This document shows, piece after piece, positions 1-14,100 of a stretch of DNA of 64,000 nucleotides. The first letter of the stretch is position 1, and each line of letters opens with the position of its first letter. This DNA is from Trachythela sp. YZ-2020. Lineage: Eukaryota; Cnidaria; Anthozoa; Malacalcyonacea; Clavulariidae. The stretch lies in NCBI GenBank assembly GCA_016169945.1, contig JADLSH010000145.1, positions 1 through 64,000 on the forward strand. The letters are read 5' to 3'. The position numbers and the translations under genes are program-made. Below the pieces are notes generated by a model. The model was not told the origin of the DNA, made no database searches, and worked only from the letters and a program-made list of their open reading frames with translations.

Positions 1-565
1 TAGCTGTATATAATGGCAGAATCAAGCAAATTTTGGATCACAGCCTGCAATGAAGGGGTTAAATTTATATGTATTTACATCTGGGGTCAAATGTGTCAAA
101 ATGTGGTATCAAATGTAGATAGTATCGTACTACAGACTAACTGTTTAGTATCTTTAGCATGACTCTTAGAAACCATTGTGGTGGGGTGATCACCAGTTCC
201 TGCCAAAGAAACAGGCTAATGATGGTTGGGTGACTTGATTGGAAAGAGATGCGATGACAACTCATGACTTTTGGTTTGTTATTAAACGCCATTAAACTGA
301 GCTACTCTTACGAGGTCAAATCTGATAATGTAAATTGCTGAATTAATGAGCTGATCGAGTCAAATGGATTTTTACACAAATTATTTTATTATGACAAGCT
401 TTCGCCACTAAACGTGATCTTCGGGACAGGCAAAACTAATGAAAATACGAAGCCTAAGACCATAAGCTAGTGTTATGTCTCCAATCATTGTGCCTTCATC
501 TGACCGCGCTTAATCCATTTTGCAATATATGCCACAATTGCTTACAGTAAGTTGACAATATTTAC

Positions 566-690
566 CTGATGACTTCAAAGATCTTTGACAGTTTTATCAA
601 CAGGAGCATCAGATGATCTTCTGCAGTTTCACTAGTTACACGTATATCACCCAGAGAACGAGACTGAGCTGCTAACACTTGTTCAGAAAG
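566..690 (-). CDS. TPR: TPR exon 34, clean, last exon in the window
   Basis: Codes LSEQVLAAQSRSLGDIRV and EDHLMLLLIKLSKIFEVI plus two bases (phase 2). It aligns with the vertebrate IEKLSDKV...EEGKSQEQILEILRFIR region, about the middle of the protein. Donor is GTAAAT. The remaining half of TPR (end of the coiled coil and the acidic tail) lies beyond base 1. Confidence 0.8.
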
Positions 691-2096
691 CTGTAATGAA
701 AATCATCTTAGCAAAAACGTTCCATCGTCTTCGTTTAATTGTATATAGAATTTGCAGGTAGTTGCATGAGAATATTAATTTTAAAATGTTTCAAAACATA
801 AACCGTTTTCGTTGAGGTTTCTTAAAAGGGCTGTAGTAACATCAAAGAGCGCGCAATGTAGTTTGTATCTAGTATCAACGGTCGCAGGTAAAAACATTGT
901 CCTGGTCACGTGCAACTCCGCTCATTTTAAGGTCTCACACTTATTGGTTGGAATTTAATGAAACCTTGTTGCAATGATGTTTCAATTATTAGTGAAAGTA
1001 CACTTTCTCTTTCAACTTGTAAGTTTGAACATACCAATTAATCAAACATATAAATAATATTAAAGATTAAAGATACTTGACCTTTCTGCCCTGTTCATGG
1101 TGCAAAGCATTCTGGACTCGTAAGTCTCTTCACAACGTGAAACGTTTTTCCAACTCTTCAGTGTAGACGTTTCGTTCTTCCCATGAGGCTTGCACTCATT
1201 CAAATTAAGATTCTCAGCGGTCTTCCATTTTTCTTCAAAGCCTGCCAGACGAGACTCAAATGTTTCAACTGGAATTTGTTAAATACAGTAAGTTAAACAC
1301 AAATTCTTATTGTTAACATTCTATTGCTTTACATCGCAATCATATTCAAATTATTGCTTTCGGGCCTGGTATTTATCGTTACAATGTATCGTTATATTGC
1401 TATAATCAACCACAGGCAATCATAGTGGTCAGCCTTCCATTGCTTACCGGATTGATCATGTTTAAGTTTAGATATATAACAATCCTTACCTGTTCCTTTG
1501 CGACAGTCAAGCGCTTTCTAAACATCAGACCTAATGGAGAACCAACTCCTTTTTGATATTTTTCCTGGAGTCTAAAACGTAACAGATTGATGTCTGCACA
1601 AAATGACGCAGACAATGCTGATAAGTGGAGTTATACATTTTACGATTCTGGTTAATGGAATCGAGATAAACGTACAGTATGTAAACTCATGAAATTACAT
1701 AAATTTAAAATGAAACTTTTATCTATTAGTCACAGTAGAGAAATTGCTATATAACTTCGAACAGGAAAACAACAGCATATTCCAGATGGCGGGGTTCGAG
1801 ATGTTGAGTTCGACACAACGGGGGTTCTACTATATATATATATATATATATATATAGACTGGCGTTGCTGTTGCACTGACGAGCCGTTGAACGGCGAAAC
1901 ATGCATGCCGGCAGATTTGACCAGATACATATACACCATACTTCTTGCTCACCAAGCGCATGCTGTGGTACAATACTCAGACACATGCATCCAGACATGC
2001 GTGAAGTGTCTGGGGCCAGAGGTTCGTAAACAACCATGTAAGGGAAGGGGGAGCTTTTGCATTATAGCCATAGCCACCAATTCACCTCACAGAGTG

Positions 2097-2134
<38 letters not shown>

Positions 2135-5100
2135 CGAGCTGGCGCGAAGCGCCGTGCGAGGGTACTAATTTCGCTCGATATTTACACCCGGGCATGTGAG
2201 AACAGAGCGGAATCAAAGTCGTCCACCGCGATGCCATGGACGGTTCAGGGTTTTCTACGTTGTACGCATGCGCGATAAACATTTTTAAAAAGATTTACGG
2301 ATAAAGATTTTATGCATCAAAAACGATTTCAATACTCGGGCTATTGGGAAAACATACCGATAAATAGAGTCTTCAAAACAAGATAAACGAGAAGGAGTCG
2401 GATGGCTGAAAAAAGGACACTTTTGAAGTGTTTTGAACGGCTATGTCTATTTTGCATATTTTAGCATAGGCAGCCCACTAAATGTTTGAATTTATTAAAA
2501 CTCGATTAAAATTAGAAAAAGAAAGCCACAAAATCACAAATTAGCGAAATATGTAGCATTAAAATCACCCGATTCAGCGATATCAGCGCACTGACGTATA
2601 GTATAAATTACCTAAGGTAGGCAAGTCTTTGAACTGTTTAGTGTTTACCGTACACACAAGAAATATATCCGTCGTATTTTAAAAATAGAAAGAAACTAGC
2701 CCTAAAAATAACATAAATATAAACAAGGATAATTTTACTAACCTATCTGTAACTTTTCTTCCGAAAGTACAGCTTTAAAAGTCGATAAATTAACGAAAGT
2801 TTACGGTGTTTTGTCGATTTTTTTTCTGTAACTATGCGGGATGCCAACGTCTTGCTACTGGAAAAGGTTTTCAAAATAAAACTGGGCTGTTCATTGGCTA
2901 TCGCAATTCTCGTCGTAAGCAAGGAAAACATGAAACCGGGGGGCCGGCTTGAGGACATCTCTCGCATACTATAAACAAAAAACATATTTTTCAGAAATAT
3001 ATTGAAAACTTTTTATACGTTTAAAAAGTCAACATGTAGACAAAAACAACAAAAGAAATATTCACTGGTAAGTAAAATGTCAATTGTATTTGCGCTTTGC
3101 TTGAGATAAAACAATTCATAAATGGTAAAAAAGTCACGGCAAAAAAGTTAAAAGCAACTTTTCCCCGATAGTTTCCTTTGGGAAATATATATGGAGCAGA
3201 ATCAACGTGTTTGTGGTCTCACTATCTGGTAAGTATAATTGTTATGTTTTCAATTCTTTATTTGTATACTGTCGTTTGTTTGGTCACGAGCAAAGTTTTT
3301 TAAAATGCATGAACTTTTTAAATTCGCATCAATGCAACTGCCAATGTTCTGCAGGTAAGAAAAACCGCTTTTTCATGTTTTGTTTTCATTTAAAATTATA
3401 TTCGTGATGCATGACTTGTACTCATTATATTTTAGTTGTGTTTGTAAAGGGTTTGTGATAAACTACGGCTCGGAAAAGTTTCAGTGTTTCAAAATATATT
3501 TTTTGACGAGTTATATAAAGTCGTTTTAAACTTTTTTGGTTTAACGTTAGTCTAGACAAGTTTTATTTGCTTGTGTGTATACGCAAAAACTGAGACGGAC
3601 GACTTCTCCTTGGGCCACAGGGATTCAACTATATACGCGGGTTTCGCGTTTATTAAAACACTTTGCTCGTATGACCAAACAAACGACAGTATACAAATAA
3701 AGAATTGAAAACATAACAACTTACCAGATAGTGAGACCACAAACACGTTGACTCTGCTCGTCCATATATATTTCCCAAAGGAAACGATCGGGGAAAAGTT
3801 GCTTTTAACTTTTTTGCCGTGACTTTTTTACCATTTATGAATTGTTTTATCTCAAGCAAAGCGCAAATACAATTGACATTTTACTTACCAGTGAATATTT
3901 CTTTTGTTGTTTTTTGTCTACATGTTGACTTTTTAAACGTATAAAAAGTTTTCAATATATTTCTGAAAAATACGTTTTTTGTTTATAGTATGCGAGAGAT
4001 GTCCTGTTGCCGCAAGCCGGGCCCCCGGTTTCATGTTTTCCTTGCTTACGACGAGAATTGCGATAGCAAATGAACAGCCCAGTTTTATTTTGAAAACTTT
4101 TTCCAGCAGCAAGACGTTGGCATCCCGCATAGTTACAGAAAAAAAATCGACAAAACACCGTAAACTTTCGTTAATTTATCGACTTTTAAAGCTGTACTTT
4201 CGGAAGAAAAGTTACAGATAGGTTAGTAAAATTATCCTTGTTTATATTTATGTTATTTTTAGGGCTAGTTTCTTTCTATTTTTAAAAATACGACGGATAT
4301 ATTTCTTGTGTGTACGGTAAACAGTTCAAAGACTTGCCTACCTTAGGTAATTTATACTATACGTCAGTGCGCTGATATCGCTGAATCGGGTGATTTTAAT
4401 AAGCTACATATTTCGCTAATTTGTGATTTTTGTGGCTTTCTTTTCTAATTTTAATCGAGTTTTAATGTAAATTCAAACATTTAGTGGGCTGCCTATGCTA
4501 AAATATGCAAAATAGACACTTACCCGTTCAAAACACTTCAAAAGTGTCCTTTTTTCAGCCATCCGACTCCTTCTATACTATACGTCAAAGTGCGCTGATA
4601 TCGCTGAATCGGGTGATTTTAATAAGCTACATATTTCACTAATTTGTGATTTTTGTGGCTTTCTTTTCTAATTTTAATCGAGTTTTAATGTTAATATCAT
4701 TATTAACAATTTTCCTCGTTTCTGATTGGCTAAGAACATCAAAATTTTCTCTTAATTCTTTTACTATAGGTATTTGGGAGAAAATACCACATGTGGTATT
4801 TTCTCCCAAATACCCTAGTAAAAATTTTATCAGTATAATTTTATTTTTATAGTATTTTCCTTGTTAATAATAATATTAATACGAAATAGCACTTGTTCTC
4901 GAAGTATTAATGAAAAATTGCACTTGTGTTTGGCGAAATATTCGTAACACGCGTGCAATTCTTCATTAATACTTCTCGAACCGTGCTATTTCCTATACAA
5001 ATTCAAACATTTAGTGGGCTGCCTATGATTTTAGTTTGTGGATTTGCAAAAGCGTATGTCACTCTGTGAGGTTATTATAATATCGATTAAACCTAAAAGG

Positions 5101-8100
5101 TATTTTAGCAAGTTTAAATTTGAATTTTGAAGAAACAGCGTAATGTCAAAAACTTCATTTTGTAGATAAATTTAGACGTTTTTGTGAAATGTCTAAGGTT
5201 AAATTTTACAGCAACCACAAAGTACAAATATTTATATTACTATTTTATCATTTTGTACGAAAAGTAAAAAAATTGTGTGTTGCTATGGTTACAATGATTG
5301 ACTGAATACTTCATGTCACAATAAATTTTGGGAAGTATAATTCCTGAGTTCGAATAGGCGAGGGGATTCTGCAGGAGTGTATTTCTAGTTATCAAATAAA
5401 TGTTATACCTCCATGCAACCAGAGTTTTCACTGATCACAAGTGTTTTATGTAAAAGGATCGTAATATATCTATAGTATACAATACCTCTGTAGCCAAAAT
5501 TTTCTGTTCTTCACATATTTCATTTGCTCTCTTTTCCTTCTCAACACACATCTCAGCTCGCTTCACAGCTTCTTTTTGCCTCTGATGTCAATATGTTCAC
5601 TGATTTGTGTAAACTGCTGTTTCCTCTGTAAGCTGTTTCTTTAACTTTGTGTTTTCTGATGATAAACTTGTAATCTTAATTTGAGTTGATGTGAGAGATT
5701 CTTGTAAAGCCGCCATTACTTGTTCCGTCTCTTCCTTGTCATTCTCCGCCTTCTCTTGATATATCTTGCTTGTCTACAGTAAAATGTGAAAATTCAACAA
5801 AATTTAAACAAACGAGAAATAAAACTAAGCGAAATATTTTATTCAGTTTAAATAACTTGTCGGTTGTCCCCAAATACATACATACATACATACAAATTTT
5901 ATTGAATATCCTCGAAAGGCTTTACAGCTCTAATTTACATTTCCTTGATATATAAATATAATACAACAGTCTTTATATAAACTATGCACTATAACACTAT
6001 AATACGCAAAATGATACTAATAATTCTAAATAAATTCTATTATCCTAAGAGAAACACTACTACGTTAAAAATTCCTGTAGAAGGTCTTCCTTTAGTTAAT
6101 ATTTATAACTTTGTACAGTAGATCATGATTTTAGAGATTCTATATCGTGGCTGCTCTGCATGAAAATACTTTTGCGCTCTAGATGTTCTGCACTAACACG
6201 AGGGAGTCTATGTAACACGAGCGAGACTATCTAACACGAGGAGTCTATGTAACACGAGCGAGACTATCTAACACGAGGAGTCTTATGTAACATGAGATAG
6301 ATAGATAGATATTTATTGTGTACTTCCTAAGGGCTTTTTCAGCACTACATTACATCAATTGAAATTTCTAGTATAAATTATTTCTAGTATAAATTATTTC
6401 AAAAACTATTTATGTTACAATGAATATGAATGTAAATATATAAATATGTACATGTTCTTATTTAAAACAGTTAAAATATGTTCGAAGTGTTTTGAAATAT
6501 TAAATGTATTTAATAAGATTCTTTTAGTAAAAAATCTCTAAGTTCTTTCTTAAAAGTTGTTATTAATGTAATTTTTTTAGTTTGTCATCTAAATTATTCC
6601 TCGGTAGTTAAATGTTCTTTGTCCTGTAGCAGTTTTATACAGAGGGATGTCCAAGAGGTTATGGTTTCGTGTCGAGCGATCATGTATGTCGGAACGCTTT
6701 GCAAATTTATCTACTAGGTAGTCTGGTGCAAGTCTGTTAAAGCACTTGTAGGCCATTACCGTATCCCTGTACAATAATAACTTTTCCACTGGCAACCAAT
6801 TTTAGTTCACGTAACCCTGGGGTAACGTGATCAAACTTTCTTGTTTTTGTTATAATTCTGCACGCGAAGTTCTGTACTGATTGAAGTTTATTGATATTAT
6901 TAGATGACGTGTTGGACCACACTGTGGAACAGTACAAGAGCTTGCTAATTACAAGTGTTTCAATTACTAATTTTAACGTTTCATTGTCAAAACTATCCTT
7001 CACGCGATTTATTTGACACAGTTTTCATACATGACGAAACGAGTTTAGATATGTGGTCGTCGTAGGATAGGTACGAATCCAAATTGATTCCCAAATCCTT
7101 AGCTAACAAAACAGGTCTTATTGTCTTTTCCTAAAAATGTTAGCGACATTCCTGTAGGTACATTCTGTAACATGGGTCTGGAACCAACTACAAGGAATTT
7201 AGTTTTATCTGATTTATCAGTAATTGGTGTTCCAAACACCACTTGGCTGCTCTTTGCAGGTCTGCCTCTAAATTGATAGTTGTCTGCTCCAAGTCGTGGA
7301 TGAAGAACGATTTATAAAGCTTTGAGTCGTCCACGTATGAATCCAGATTACACGATTGGATGCTCCCAGGTAGATCGTTAATATAGATGCAAAACAGAAG
7401 TGGTGATAATATTGCGCCTTGTGGTACACCATGAGTAATCGGGCGAGTTGATGATTTGGTAGATCCAATGCGCACGTATTGGGATCTGCCTGATAAGTAG
7501 TTTTGGAACCATTTAACAGCTTCGGGTGATGCGCCAATACAACTCAATTTGTGTAATAAAATTGAATGACTGACACTATCGAACGCTTTGGATAAATCCA
7601 ATAAAATTAGTGCCGTTAGTTTTTTCTTGTCAATGGCGTCCAACATGGTGTCAGTAACAAATATGTTCAAGTTTCTGTAGAGTGAAAACTCCTGTTCCCG
7701 CTTTGATGTGACGATATGATTGAATTCCTTGAGGTATGAACTAAATTGAATTAGGGCGACTTTTTCGCAAACCTTTGAAACTACTTGAGTAGTGAGAGAG
7801 GCCGATTATTTGAGGCAATCTCGTGGTTTCCTTCTTAATAGTGGTATAACTTCGGGATATCTTCCATAGGTCAGGGAATGTGCTTGTCATTAAAGAGAAA
7901 AAGGACGTAAGAGGACCCAGTGCGTAAGAGGACCCAGTATAATTGGAAGACAGTCTTTGATAACACGCATGCCTATTTGATCTGGTCCTGGTGATTTATT
8001 ACTTGGCATAGCCATGATAATGCGTTGAACCTCTGTACAAGTGACGGATTTGAAATTGAACAGTTGATCAGATGGATAGGTAATTACATTTGAGAGAGGA

Positions 8101-11100
8101 TTTGAAAGTGCGACATTGTTGTCTTTGGCTGCTTTGGCCGTCGCAGCAGCATTTCGTCCCACAGAAGTAAAGAAAAGGTTGAAATCTTCTGCAACTGTTT
8201 TTGGATTTTTACTATAAATTTGCGTTTCCTTTTCCTTTGAAGGAATTATATTATTGATTACTTTCCATAGGGATCTCGAATTGTGTTTATGCTCTCTTAC
8301 TTCGTTAAGGGTGTGGTCTTTCGCTGCGGCTTTAATTTTAGTTTTTACGTTATTGCGATATTCTTGTAAACTACCCAATCACCTTCATCACGTGTCAGTT
8401 GGAACCGACGGAGGTGTAGATCCCGAGACTTCATGAGTTCTTTTATTTCGTTGGTGACATATGGACAGGATCGATTTCGAATTTTGAAGGTTTTTAACGG
8501 TGCATGCACGTCGAGGGTTGAGTGAAGAACATCTTTGAAGGTTACGAGTTCCGTGTTAACATCGGTGTTGGATAATATGGATAACAGGCGATCCGATTAT
8601 CGAGCGAGACTATCTAACACGAGGGAGTCTAAGTAACACGAGAGAGACTATGTAACACGAGGGAGTCTATGTAACACGAGCGAGACTATCTAACACGAGG
8701 GAGTCTATGTAACACGAGCGAGACTATCTAACACGAGGGAGTCTAAGTAACACGAGAGAGACTATGTAACACGAGGGAGTCTATGTAACACGAGGGAGTG
8801 TATGTAACACGACGGAGTCTATCTAACACGAACACGAGGGAGACTATCTAACACGAGGGAGACTATCTAACACGAGGGAGACTATCCAACACGAGGGAGA
8901 CTATCCAACACGAGGGAGACTATCTAACACGAGGGAGTCTAAGTAACACGAGGGAGTCTAAGTAACACGAGGGAGTCTATCTAACACGAGGGAGTCTATG
9001 TAACACGAGGGAGTGTATGTAACACGACGGAGTCTATCTAACACGAACACGAGCGAGACTATCTAACACGAGGGAGTCTAAGTAACACGAGGGAGTCTAT
9101 GTAACACGAACACGAGCGAGACTATCTAACACGAGGGAGTCTAAGTAACACGAGAGAGACTATGTAACACGAGGGAGTCTATGTAACACGAACACGAGCG
9201 AGACTATCTAACACGAGGAGTCTAAGTAACACGAGAGAGACTATGTAACACGAGGAGCCCATGTAACACGAGGGAGTGTATGTAACACGAGAGTCTATCT
9301 AACACTAACACGAGGGAGACTATCTAACACGAGGGAGTCTAAGTAACACGAGGGAGTCTATCTAACACGAGGGAGTCTATCTAACACGAGGGAGACTATG
9401 TAACACGAGGGAACCATGGGCTGCTCAGCTCCAGTTTCAGATTCGCAGCTCTATATTCAAATTGAGATCTAGAGCCAGACCTGCGTTCATGTTCAAATGG
9501 CTGTAACTCCACAAAGGCTTCACCTATTCTAACAATATTTGTTTTCATTCTTTTGTCAAGAAAAGAAGTATGATATACCACAATCGCTGAGTCTCTACTG
9601 CTTCTAGATTTCTCAAACAACCATAAGTCAAGTCGCCAAACGGCGTGCGGTCAATTAAATCTGGAGCCAGGTCCGGTTAGTTCCCACCGTTGTAAAATCG
9701 CTGTATAGTCGTAAGAAATAAATGTTATGCTATAATATTTTTCATTCTTCACTGATAATTTGCACATTATTTAAAACAATCGGCTTGTCTGTCGCGCTTA
9801 TTTCCTCAGGAGAGCTCGCATAAGTTAGATCTTCAAACAGCGACATGTTGACACAGACGGTAAACAGGCTTGCTGCTTCTCACTGAAAACGCTCTGTCTC
9901 AGCAAAAGTTACTTTATCGCAGAAAGATTTTTTTCATTCTTCGTCAAAAAGTTTAAAGCTCATCATTTGAAGCTATTTTAGCTTATGTCGCTTTAAACTT
10001 TGCCAGGACAACGTGCATAAGGTGAGTCCTCGAACAGCCACATACTGACACTGTCCACAAGTCAGTCAACAGTCAGTCTACTAAAGCGCTCTATCTCAGC
10101 GAAATGAACATATCCGTAAAATATTTTTTCATTCTTCACTGATAATTTGCATTATTTAAAACAATCGGCTTTCTGTGGCCTTTTAGTTTCCTCAGAAGGG
10201 CTCGCATAAGTTAGAGTCATCAAACAGCGACATGTTGACACAGACGGTAAACAGGCTTGCCGCTTCTCACTTAAAATGCTCTGTCTCAGCCAAAAGTTAC
10301 TCTATCGCGGAAAGATTATTTTTCATTCTTCGTCATTAAAGCTCACATCACTTGAAGCTATTTTTAAGCTTAAAGGAGGTATCGCTTTAAACTTTGCCTG
10401 AACAACGTGCATAAGGTGAGTCCTCGGGCAGCCACATATTGACACTGTCAAAGAGGCACAAGTCAGTCAACAAGTCAGTCCCCCTTTACTAAAAGCGCTC
10501 TATCTCAGCGAAAAATGAACATATCCGTAAATATTTTTTTCATTCTTCCCTGATAATTTGCACGTTAGAGGGGGTTAAAACAATCGACTGGTTCAGAAGC
10601 GCTTTTTAGTTTCAGAGAGCTCGTACTAAGCTAGGTCATGCCCGCCATATGCTGGACTCCACCTATGTGTTTCTCTGTTTAAGATTGAGATATGATCAAC
10701 ATGCAATTTAGCAGGGGGTGGTGGAGGTGTGAAAAGGAATAGTATTTTAGGCTGCAATAAAGGGGGTCTGCTAAAAATATTTATCAGTGTGGAAGAGGGG
10801 TGGCTCACTTATTTTCATGTGCTGGCCTCATTATTACTGCTGGGGCTGCCTAGGCCTGGGAGACAAAGGGAGCACTCCCTATTCGGGCCCTAAATACAAT
10901 CCTTTTACTGTCAAATCATCTCCTAGAACGCAGGAATTGCCGTTCCCAAGATCGTTCAGGAGTGGGGTAGGAGATATTTTTCAGTCAGTGAGCTGGTAGC
11001 GCTTTAGTTTTCAGAGAGTCTCGTTAAGTTAGGTCATGCCTTCGTTCATATGCTGGACCCATGCGTTTCGTTTAAGATTGGAGATGTAAGACTGATCATA

Positions 11101-14100
11101 ATTTAGCAGGGTAGGAGGAAAAGGTAGGGGGTCACATTTTTTTAGCTGCACAAAGGGGGTTCACAAAAATATTGAAACTGCTTATAAGAGGGGTGGGCCA
11201 CTATTTTCATGCTGGCCTCAATATTGGCTGCTGGGCCGCCTATAGTCGGGGAGACAAAGAGCAACTTGCCTGGGCCCCGAAATAACAATCCCTTTTACTG
11301 TCAAATCATCTCCTAGAACGCAGGAATTGCCGTCCCGAAGATCGTTCAGGAGTGGTAGACATTTTTCTGTAGTCATTTTTCAGTCAGCAGGCAAGAGGGG
11401 GTCATCATTTTCATGCGACAAGGCAGGGTTACCTAGTTTCAGTCCTAGAAATCTTTAATTACACCTCCCCACCCCTGCTAAATTAAGTGACCAGTCCCTA
11501 ATGTAGTTGTTTTTAGTTTGGCTCAACAATTCTGACGGTGCTTCATTAAGCACCGCATTGTTGTGAATAAGTGCGGCGCTTATTCGGATGCGGCGCTTAA
11601 AAATAGTTTTATCTCCACAATGAATTTTCGGAAATAATTACAAGAACGATTGTATGATAAATGTAGATTAAATTATATATTTACAAGTATATATTATTTT
11701 TTAAATATCATTGATAAAATTTAGCACTCTTGTGGGTTTAATAGTATTGATGATTTGATGTTGGCTATAATTCATATATGATATCTATATATATATATAT
11801 ATATATAATATGACTGATATCGGTTTCCCAATTAGATCTCAGAGTGCAGGTGCATTCAGGTGCATGCCAATTAAAACTGCCTCGTCCCATGCCATATCCT
11901 CATATCAAGTTTTAGTACACAAACTCTGAAGAATATAAACTTCAAGCAGCTGGAATACGTGACGAAACATCATAACAATGACTGTTGAGCTGATATAAAA
12001 ATAAGCCGAATTGAAACCCAAACCAAATGCCCAAACATACTATATTAAATAAATTAATCTGTAATTAATTAATATTACTAGTAAATAAATTTATCTGTAC
12101 AATTACAGTCCTACGTAAAGTAGCAAACGAAGGGGAAACCCTGCATGGGTGAGTCCAGCATATGAACGAGCATGACCTAACTTATGCGAGCTCTCCTGAG
12201 GAAACTAAAAGCGCTACAGACCAGTCGATTGTTTTAAATAACGTGCAAGTTATCAGGGAAGAATGAAAAAAAATATTTTACGGATATGTTCATTTTTCGC
12301 TGAGATAGAGCGCTTTTAGTAGACTGACTTGTTGACTGACTTGTGGACAGTGTCAATATGTGGCTGTTCGAGGACTCACCTTGTGACGTTGTCCAGGCAA
12401 AGTTTAAAGCGATATAAGCTTAAAAATAGCTTCAAATGATGTGAGATTTAATGACGAAGAATGAAAAAAATCTTTCCGCGATAAAGTAAATTTTGGCTGA
12501 GACAGAGTGTTTTAAGTGAGAAGCGGCAAGCCTGTTTACCGCCTGTGTCAACATGTCGCTGTTTGATGACCTAACTTGTGCGAGCCCTTCTGAGGAAACT
12601 AAAAGCGCTACAGACAAGCCGATTGTTTTAAATAATGTGCACATTATCAGTGAAGAATGAAAAAAAATATTGTACGGATATGTTCATTTTTCGCTGAGAT
12701 AGAGCGCTTTTAGTAGACTGACTTGTTGACTGACTTGTGGACAGTGTCAATATGTGGCTGTTCGAGGACTCACCTTATGCACGTTGTCCTGGCAAAGTGT
12801 AAAGCGATATAAGCTTAAAAATAGCTTCAAATGATGTGAGCTTTAATGACGAAGAATGAAAAAAAATCTTTCTGCGATAAAGTAACTTTTGGCTGAGACA
12901 GAGCGTTTTAAGTGAGAAGCGGCAAGCCTGTTTACCGTCTGTGTCAACATGTCGCTGTTTGAAGACCTAACTTATGCGAGCTCTCCTGAGGAAAGTAAAA
13001 GCGCTACAGACAAGCCGATTGTTTTAAATAATGTGCAAATTATCAGTGAAGAATGAAAAAATATTATAGCATAACATTTATTCGTTACGACTATACAGCG
13101 ATTTTGGTGGGAACTAACCGGATCTGGCTCCAGATTTAATTGACCACACGCCGTTTGGCGACTTGACTTATGCAAGTTGTTTAGAGAAATCTAGAAGCAG
13201 TAGAGACTCGGCGATTGTGTTATATCATACTTCTCTTCTTGACAAAGAATGAAAACAAATATTGTTGGAATAGGTGAAGCCTTGTGGAGTTACAGCCATT
13301 TGAACATGAACGTTATGCCTCTGGCTCTAGATTCAATTTGAATATAGAGCTGCGAATCTGTAACTGGAGCTGAGCAGCCTATGGTCTCGTGTTAGATAGT
13401 CTCGTGTAGATAGTCCGTGTTGGATAGTGTTAGATAGTTCCCTCAGTGTCCTAGTCTCCCTCGTGTTAGATAGTCTCCTCAGTGTTAGATAGTCTCCCTC
13501 GTGTTGTTACATAGTCTAGTCTGTAGTCTTGTGTTAGTCTCCCCGATAGTCCCTCGTGAAGATAGTCTTTACATGAGTCTCATGTTAGTTACGCTAGATG
13601 TTGGATAGTCTCCCTCGTGTTGGATAGTCTCCTCGTGTTAGATAGTCTCCCTCGTGTTAGATAGTCTCCCTCGTGTTACATAGTCTCCCTCGTGTTAGAT
13701 AGTCTCCCTCGTGTTAGATAGTCTCCCTCGTGTTGGATAGTCTCCGTGTTAGATAGTCTCCCTCGTGTTGGATAGGATAGTCTCCTCGTGTTTGGATAGT
13801 CTCCGTGTTGGATAGTCTCCTCGTGTTAGATAGTCTCCCCTCGTAATTAGGATAGTCTCCTCGTGTTAGATAGTCTCCAAGTGTTAGATAGTCTCCTCGT
13901 GTTACATAGTCTCCTCGTGTTACATAGTCTCCTCGTGTTAGATAGACTCCTCGTGTTACATAGACTCCCCTCGTGTTGGATAGTCTCCCTCGTGTTAGAT
14001 AGTCTCCCTCGTGTTGGATAGTCTCCCTCGTGTTGGATAGTTTCCCCCGTGTTGGATAGTATCCCCCGTGTTAGATAGTCTCCCTCGTGTTAGATAGTCT

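Noticed and set aside
1082..1571. Calling TPR a pseudogene
   Set aside because: Thirty exons are fully intact and breaks are confined to three neighbouring exons with preserved splice sites; sequence error is the simpler reading.
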